A stretch of 38,870 nt of DNA from Desulfobacterales bacterium (GTDB lineage Bacteria > Desulfobacterota > Desulfobacteria > Desulfobacterales > JAHDSC01): NCBI GenBank assembly GCA_018432925.1, contig JAHDSC010000113.1:1-38870 (forward strand). Reading direction: 5' to 3'. The notes under the pieces are model-generated. The model saw only the letters and a program-made list of their open reading frames with translations. It ran no database searches and was not told the origin of the DNA. The position numbers were made by a program, and so were the translations under genes. Below, in pieces: positions 34,040 to 38,870 of the stretch. How positions within the stretch are numbered: the first letter of the stretch is position 1; each line of letters starts with the position of its first letter.

Positions 34040-35005
34040 ATGAAATTTGAAGAAGTTAAACTGGAAGAACTGCATACCGAGGAATTTATAAACCGGAAGA
34101 CGGAGGAAATTTCTTCCATGGTCGGGGACGGTTTGGCGGTCAACGCATTATCCGGCGGGGTGGATTCTTCGGTTGTCACGATGCTTGCCCACAGAGCATT
34201 GGGCGACCGGCTGAAAAGCTACTTTATTGACAGCGGATTAATGAGAGCCGGGGAACCGGAACATATCGTCGGTTTATTCAAAAAACTGGGTGTTCGTGTA
34301 GAGAACATCGATGCGAAAAAACAGTTTTTTGGCGCGCTCAAGGGTAAAACCGATCCCGAAGAAAAGCGGGAAGCCATTACACAGACCTTTTACCCGATTG
34401 TTTTTGCCCGTTTGGCAAAAAAAAGCGGTGCAACCTATGTCTTTCAGGGTACCAATTATACGGATATCGAAGAAACGGTGGCCGGGATTAAAAGACAGCA
34501 TAATATTATTGAACAGCTGGGAATTGATCCCCAAGAAGCATACGGATATAAGATCATCGAACCATTAATACAGCTCAGAAAACCCGCAATCCGGGTAATC
34601 GCGGAAGCACTTGGTTTGCCGGCTGAAATTTATAATCGACCGCCGTTTCCCGGACCCGCCTTGGCGGCCCGAGTGATCGGAGAAGTCACGCCGGAAAGGG
34701 TGAAAACCGTAAGAAAAGCGACTCAAATCGTTGAAGCACTCTTGTGCGATACCAACGCGTTTCAATACCTTGCAATTCTGCATCAGGATCGAGTGACCGG
34801 CATCCGGAACGGCAAAAGGGATTACGGTATGCAAATAGAAGTCCGATGCTGGGATAGTGAAGATGCGAAAACGGGACGTCCCACGGCGCTTCCCCATGAT
34901 ATTTTAATCCGGCTGGCGGAAAGAATCACATCGGAAGTTCCCGGAGTGGTCAGCGTTACCTATAATATTACCCCGAAACCGCCTTCTACCATAGAAGCGG
35001 TCTGA
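34040..35005 (+). CDS. GMP synthase ATP-pyrophosphatase and dimerisation domains, no glutaminase domain
   Basis: Amidates XMP to GMP after adenylation, using ammonia. The 321-residue product covers only the ATPase and C-terminal dimerisation parts of GuaA: PP-loop SGGVDSS (38-44), IDSGLMRAGEPEH, QGTNYTDIEE, PPFPGPALAARVIGE and the terminal KPPSTIEAV. The usual N-terminal class I glutaminase (about 190 residues) is absent, as in the two-subunit archaeal enzyme. No glutaminase gene adjoins, so it either uses free ammonia or a partner elsewhere. ATG at 34040 follows AAGGAGG; the in-frame ATG at 34010 is less likely. A specialised paralogue of GuaA is an alternative. Confidence 0.88.
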   Translation: MKFEEVKLEELHTEEFINRKTEEISSMVGDGLAVNALSGGVDSSVVTMLAHRALGDRLKSYFIDSGLMRAGEPEHIVGLFKKLGVRVENIDAKKQFFGALKGKTDPEEKREAITQTFYPIVFARLAKKSGATYVFQGTNYTDIEETVAGIKRQHNIIEQLGIDPQEAYGYKIIEPLIQLRKPAIRVIAEALGLPAEIYNRPPFPGPALAARVIGEVTPERVKTVRKATQIVEALLCDTNAFQYLAILHQDRVTGIRNGKRDYGMQIEVRCWDSEDAKTGRPTALPHDILIRLAERITSEVPGVVSVTYNITPKPPSTIEAV

Positions 35006-35159
35006 TTTGAAAACAATCTTATGTGAAAACGAAAAATCGATGGATGATTTCAACCGGATTCCAGTTGAAAAATTCGGTTTTCGGATCAATTCATATCCGC
35101 AGACAGCGCAGACGAATCACATTTACTAACGATCCCGGCGAAATACTTCTCCTCAGGGC

Positions 35160-36365
35160 ATGGGATTTATGGAAGAAACAGGCAGAACCCTTGTGATATT
35201 GGGAAGCCTTTTACTGCTCGGCCTTGCGACGGATGCGATCGGTCATCGCAGCCGACTGCCTCGCGTAACATTATTATTAATATTCGGTTTTATTGTCGGT
35301 CCCGGAGTCTTGGATTTCATATCTCCGACAGACAGCCAATGGTTTTCCGTTGTCGGAGACATGGCGCTGGTTATGATCGGATTTCTTCTCGGCGAGAAAC
35401 TAACCGTCTCTTCGCTTCGGAAGATCGGCAAGTTCGTGATCTGGATATCCATAGCAGAGGTAATCATAACGGCAATCGCGGTGATGGCGGGGCTTCTTCT
35501 GATCGGTGTGCGGATCGACATCGCCTTTCTACTTGCCGGAATCGCAACCGCTACCGCCCCGGCTGCAACCGCTGCCGTGGTTCATGAAATGAGAGCGAAC
35601 GGCAGATTCACTCGGACTCTGCTGGGAATCGTCGCCGTTGATGATGCATGGGGGCTGATCGTTTTCAGCATCATGTTTACCGCATCCGAAATCGTCGGTG
35701 GGCAAGGCAATGCGATTGCCCTGCTGCTCACCAGCACCTGGGAAATCGGAGGTGCTCTTTCCGTCGGTCTTTTTTTGGGTATACCAATGGCCTATTTAAC
35801 CGGCCGGCTTAAACCCGGAGAGCCGACCCTTGTCGAGGCCCTGGGAGGAGTTTTCCTTTGCGGCGGGATCGCCATCTGGCTGAAAGTTTCTTATTTATTG
35901 GCTTCAATGGCACTCGGATGTGTGGTCGCAAACATGGCACGCCATCATACCCGCCCTTTCCATGCCATTGAAAACATCGAATGGCCGTTTATGATCCTGT
36001 TTTTTGTTTTAGCAGGGGCTTCGTTCCATCTGCAGGCACTTTACCACATTGGACTCGTCGGAACCGTCTACATCATCTGCCGAACCATCGGTCGCTTCCT
36101 GGGCGCATGGGCGGGGGGAGTGATCAGCCATTCGGACCCGCTGATGCGACGTTGGATGGGTATGGCATTGATACCGCAGGCAGGAGTCGCACTGGGTATG
36201 GCCCTTGTTGTAACCCATCGTCGACCGGATCTTGGTGAAACCATCCTGCCGATCGTCATTGCGGCGACCGTGATATTTGAATTGATCGGACCGGTTTTAA
36301 CCCGGTGGGCAATCGTTCGCGCTGAAGAAGATCGGTCCGGTTTGTCTGATGAATATAACAAATGA
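35160..36365 (+). CDS. Cation/proton antiporter (CPA2 family)
   Basis: Predicted Na+ or K+/H+ antiporter in the inner membrane. The 401-residue product has about 12-13 hydrophobic helices without the C-terminal RCK/TrkA-N domains of KefC-type proteins. Characteristic segments are RLPRVTLLLIFGFIVGPG, LAGIATATAPAATAAVVHE and the VDDAWG motif whose Asp161-Asp162 are at the ion-binding site of CPA2 exchangers. Two closely spaced ATGs (35160 and 35169) could start it. The gene ends 52 bases before the PpsR-like gene; linkage is only positional. Confidence 0.88.
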   Translation: MGFMEETGRTLVILGSLLLLGLATDAIGHRSRLPRVTLLLIFGFIVGPGVLDFISPTDSQWFSVVGDMALVMIGFLLGEKLTVSSLRKIGKFVIWISIAEVIITAIAVMAGLLLIGVRIDIAFLLAGIATATAPAATAAVVHEMRANGRFTRTLLGIVAVDDAWGLIVFSIMFTASEIVGGQGNAIALLLTSTWEIGGALSVGLFLGIPMAYLTGRLKPGEPTLVEALGGVFLCGGIAIWLKVSYLLASMALGCVVANMARHHTRPFHAIENIEWPFMILFFVLAGASFHLQALYHIGLVGTVYIICRTIGRFLGAWAGGVISHSDPLMRRWMGMALIPQAGVALGMALVVTHRRPDLGETILPIVIAATVIFELIGPVLTRWAIVRAEEDRSGLSDEYNK

Positions 36366-36417
36366 TGTTTTCAGATTCTCCGCTTCGTGCAAAAAATCCA
36401 GGAACCGAAAAAACTCC

Positions 36418-37245
36418 ATGTCCCCTTCCCCAATATACATCGTATCCGGCGGCGCGGGAGCCAGCGGGGAGCAACTCGTTCACACGGTCCTGGCCCAGTT
36501 TCCTGAAAGCCCGGTTCCGGTAAAAACCGTGGCCCACATACGGCAGATCGAACAGATCGAAGAGGTTGTAGAGAAGGCTTCCGTAACCGGCGGCACCATC
36601 GTTCACACCCTGGTTGATGCCCGGTTGCGAAAGGCGCTGATCCGTTTATCGAAAAAGCGAAACGTTGCAGCCATTGACCTGATGGGGCCCCTGATATCCA
36701 GATTCTCCGATCTCCTGGGAAAGGAGCCTCTTGGGCACCCCGGCCTGTACAGACAACTGCACAAGGCTTACTTCGATCGGGTAGCTGCCATTGAATTCAC
36801 GGTGGCCCACGACGACGGCAAGAATCCCGAAGACTTGCCCCAGGCGGAAATCGTGCTGATCGGCATATCGCGCACCGGTAAAACCCCTTTGAGCATGTAC
36901 CTCTCCATGCTGGGATGGAAGACAGCCAACGTTCCCCTGGTTATGGGGCTTTCTCCTCCGTCGGAGCTTTTTCAACTTGACCCCCGCCGGGTGATCGGCC
37001 TGGTAGTGGAGCCCGGGCAGATTCTTGCCCATCGTCTGCATCGACAACGTCGTTTGGATCGTTTGGGTAAAATCGAATCATCATTCTATGTAAATCCCAA
37101 GGCCGTTTATGAAGAGGCGGAAGCAGCGCGTCAGATATTTAAACAGGGCGGATTCACCGTCATTGATGCCACCGATAAGCCCATCGAAACCAGCGCCGAT
37201 CAAATCGTTGAACTCATGACCCAACGGAAATTAAACCGTATTTAG
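36418..37245 (+). CDS. PpsR-type kinase/pyrophosphorylase (PEP synthase or PPDK regulatory protein)
   Basis: Bifunctional regulator that ADP-dependently phosphorylates, and Pi-dependently dephosphorylates, a Thr on PEP synthase or pyruvate phosphate dikinase. The 275-residue product has a family N-terminus (PIYIVSGGAGASGEQ), the segment LMGPLISRFSDLLG and a P-loop GISRTGKTPLSMYLS with Gly149 to Thr156, all typical of the DUF299 family. Which partner it controls cannot be told here. ATG at 36418 fits the family; the frame is open to 36349 with no support. A strong terminator follows. Confidence 0.92.
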   Translation: MSPSPIYIVSGGAGASGEQLVHTVLAQFPESPVPVKTVAHIRQIEQIEEVVEKASVTGGTIVHTLVDARLRKALIRLSKKRNVAAIDLMGPLISRFSDLLGKEPLGHPGLYRQLHKAYFDRVAAIEFTVAHDDGKNPEDLPQAEIVLIGISRTGKTPLSMYLSMLGWKTANVPLVMGLSPPSELFQLDPRRVIGLVVEPGQILAHRLHRQRRLDRLGKIESSFYVNPKAVYEEAEAARQIFKQGGFTVIDATDKPIETSADQIVELMTQRKLNRI

Positions 37246-37265
37246 ACATATTTTAGCTAAAAAAC

Positions 37266-37303
37266 AAGGGGTTAGACAGATTGTCCAACCCCTTATATTT
37301 TTT
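37266..37303. terminator. Bidirectional intrinsic terminator
   Basis: Stem 37266-37277 / 37283-37294 (12 bp with one A-C mismatch, AAGGGGTT arms) and a five-base loop, followed on the plus strand by a T-rich run to 37303. On the minus strand the stem is followed by TTTTTT (complement of 37259-37264). It ends the PpsR gene and the phage-side operon coming the other way. Confidence 0.88.
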
Positions 37304-37341
37304 CCTGCTACCGTATTGATACCCTGTTAAAAATTGCTACC

Positions 37342-37917
37342 TCATGCCGCCGCAAACAAAGCCTCGTATTTATCGCATAGCCTTTTTACCTTTTTGTTGA
37401 CAGCGTCCCTGTTTCTCTTGAACATCCGGGCAACTTCGGCTTGAGGGAATCCAAAAACATGGGATAACAGAAAAAACTTTTGATCCTCGGTGAACCGATC
37501 CGCTTTCATTGCCTTGATCCCCTCTTTCCGCGAATCCATTTTCTCAACTATTTTTTCAAGCTGTTCAACCGCTTGCTGATACATACACAGGATTGTATTT
37601 TTTTTCACACCAAACCGATCAGCCAGGACCTTGCAGGGGGTTTTATTGAAAAATCTTTCCACAAAAACGATGGTTTTTCTCAAACGCAAATCACCAGAGC
37701 TCCACGGGATGACATCCATCGTGGTAAAATTATCGATTTGTTCCTGGGAGATCTCGGAAAACCGCACCTCGTTTTTTTTTGGATATGTTACAATCCGGTT
37801 ATAAGCTTTCTTTTCCATGACTCGATTGTCTTTCCAGAGTAATGCATTGACTTTTTTGCAGGATTTTTTGCACCTGTCTCGTTTTTCGCATTTTTCGCAT
37901 ATGGTTTTTTTATTCAC
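37342..37917 (-). CDS. Phage-associated zinc-finger HTH protein (sigma-like)
   Basis: A 191-residue probable DNA-binding regulator. The N-terminus has Cys7-x2-Cys10-x5-Cys16-x3-Cys20, a possible zinc knuckle in a Lys-rich context. Two helix-turn-helix-like segments follow: CKVLADRFGVKKNTILCMYQ (about 94-113) and FPQAEVARMFKRNRDAVNKK (about 156-176), reminiscent of sigma region 4 or small terminase N-termini. GTG at 37917 follows GAGGTGA; it starts eight bases after the portal gene. Precise function unknown; late-gene regulator or DNA-packaging adaptor are both possible. Confidence 0.7.
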   Translation of the reverse strand: MNKKTICEKCEKRDRCKKSCKKVNALLWKDNRVMEKKAYNRIVTYPKKNEVRFSEISQEQIDNFTTMDVIPWSSGDLRLRKTIVFVERFFNKTPCKVLADRFGVKKNTILCMYQQAVEQLEKIVEKMDSRKEGIKAMKADRFTEDQKFFLLSHVFGFPQAEVARMFKRNRDAVNKKVKRLCDKYEALFAAA

Positions 37918-37925
37918 GATTCACC

Positions 37926-38870
37926 TCATTTTGATGTTTCGTAAACGTCTCCGCCCTCGACACTGTTCATATTTTCAAGCTGCCGGATCTCGTTGACAGA
38001 TAAGAATCCGGCATCCCTTGCAATCTTATATGCCTCAAACCTTTCTTGGGTGTTTGCCTTCAAAAAATTAGCCGTTAAATGCTCGACAAAATACCTCTGT
38101 TTTTCGGATTCAGTCAGCAGGCTCTTATGAATCGCCTGTTCAATCCGTTCCATCCAAGGGGTCAGAGTGTGAGTCAAAAAGGATCGGTTCTGCTCGGTTA
38201 CGTTTGAGTAAGTGCTTCGCTCGTAATCCATGATGAGATTCAGAGGCACCCGGAAACATCGGGCAATCTCAACGACAGAAAATTTTTGGCTCTCGATCAT
38301 TTGAGAGTCTTCCGGGGAGATTCCGACAGACTGCCATTTTAAATCACTATCCAAAATCGCAACCCGGTGATGATTCCCTTTCCCCTGATGGCCCTTTTGC
38401 CATACCTCCCTCAGATTTGAAATCGCCTCCGGTTTCAGTGCGTTCGGAGTGCTCAGAATGCCACCCGGAGAGGCATCGTTTTTGAAAAAATTGGCCGAAT
38501 AATCGGAAATGGCTTTTGCATGTCCGAAAGAATCTCTTAGCAGGGCAAGAGGTGAATATCCGATGATCCCATCAGAGGACAGCCCCCGGATATGAAGGAT
38601 GTCCTCCATCCTGTATTTCTCCTCTTTACCATCAGACTGATAAATATAGAGGAGCTCTCGACCATCGGCCTCAACCGTCACCCGGTCCGGATGCAAGGGC
38701 CACAATGCCACCACCGCGCCGGCATCTCTCTCAATCAGGCAATAGCTATTACCTCTTAGGCATAGATGCCCCATGAGGAGCTCACGGAGTTCAAGACTCG
38801 TCATGATCGGGTTCGGGAGGTCATGCAATATCGGATATAAAGAAAACCCCGTTGCCCGTTGCTTGTCACC
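37926..38870 (-). CDS. HK97-type phage portal protein (5' partial)
   Basis: Portal subunit forming the dodecameric ring through which DNA enters the capsid. The frame is open to the right edge; an in-frame TTG at 38828 would give 300 residues but family-like sequence (DKQRATGFSLYPIL) continues to the edge, so the true start is outside. Signs are ELRELLMGHLCLRGNSYCLI, DILHIRGLSSDGIIGYSPL, NFFKNDASPGGIL and VVEIARCFRVPLNLIMDYE, typical of HK97-like portals. The C-terminus is complete. Part of a prophage or remnant extending to the right. Confidence 0.88.
   Translation of the reverse strand, partial: GDKQRATGFSLYPILHDLPNPIMTSLELRELLMGHLCLRGNSYCLIERDAGAVVALWPLHPDRVTVEADGRELLYIYQSDGKEEKYRMEDILHIRGLSSDGIIGYSPLALLRDSFGHAKAISDYSANFFKNDASPGGILSTPNALKPEAISNLREVWQKGHQGKGNHHRVAILDSDLKWQSVGISPEDSQMIESQKFSVVEIARCFRVPLNLIMDYERSTYSNVTEQNRSFLTHTLTPWMERIEQAIHKSLLTESEKQRYFVEHLTANFLKANTQERFEAYKIARDAGFLSVNEIRQLENMNSVEGGDVYETSK

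Noticed and set aside
1-38870. tRNA, rRNA, riboswitch and CRISPR signals
   Set aside because: Reading the intergenic regions showed no cloverleaf, no recognisable riboswitch core and no regularly spaced repeats.

Overview
The window is about 38.9 kb of bacterial chromosome of intermediate G+C content. It looks like an anaerobic Gram-negative of the Desulfobacterota type. Evidence for this is an outer-membrane lipid transport operon (mla), an OmpA-like lipoprotein, a NIL-domain ferredoxin, many PAS/hybrid histidine kinases ending in receiver domains, a CoA-transferase fused to a GNAT domain and several gene families common in sulfate-reducer relatives. The taxonomic placement is an inference, because no rRNA or respiratory marker gene is present. 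No tRNA, rRNA or CRISPR array was seen.

Layout. 1-3189: a hybrid histidine kinase (5' end outside the window) converging on an OmpA-domain lipoprotein gene. 3441-6374: a promoter and an operon of NIL-ferredoxin, mnmA and mtaB, so a ferredoxin sits beside two tRNA sulfur-inserting enzymes. 6401-7288: a DHH phosphoesterase. 7743-14625: a sensory island with HDOD protein, hybrid kinase, Hpt protein and receiver-GGDEF cyclase in one tight operon, followed by a second hybrid kinase paralogous to the one at the left edge. 14704-17536 (minus): rsmG, the CoA-transferase/GNAT fusion and a probable small gene. 18009-19869: a DUF401 membrane protein and a nitroreductase. 19935-20838 (minus): a pair of Gate-domain (SpmA/SpmB-like) membrane proteins. 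21582-24643: mscL, a tandem universal stress protein, a Zn-ribbon NUDIX hydrolase and a sirtuin. 24843-26883: a perfect inverted repeat followed by a J-domain-like coiled-coil protein and a HEAT-repeat protein. 26929-29158 (minus): a peroxiredoxin and a Na/Pi cotransporter. 29480-33662 (minus): a complete mlaEFDCA operon with a near-consensus promoter and no mlaB. 34040-37245: a GMP-synthase-like ATPase without glutaminase domain, a cation/proton antiporter and a PpsR-type regulatory protein. 37266-38870: a bidirectional terminator, then a phage-derived end with a Zn-finger HTH protein and an HK97-like portal gene running off the window.

Most noteworthy: (i) the Mla ATPase carries a C-terminal GGDEF-derived domain whose active-site motif is lost, in an operon lacking the usual MlaB partner; (ii) MnmA has a CxxC plus C cysteine set, the pattern expected of an iron-sulfur-dependent thiolase, and is translationally coupled to a ferredoxin; (iii) at least four copies of a dispersed intergenic hairpin built around a CAAG loop; (iv) a J-domain/HEAT pair preceded by a 9+9 bp inverted repeat; (v) a stand-alone GMP synthase ATPase.
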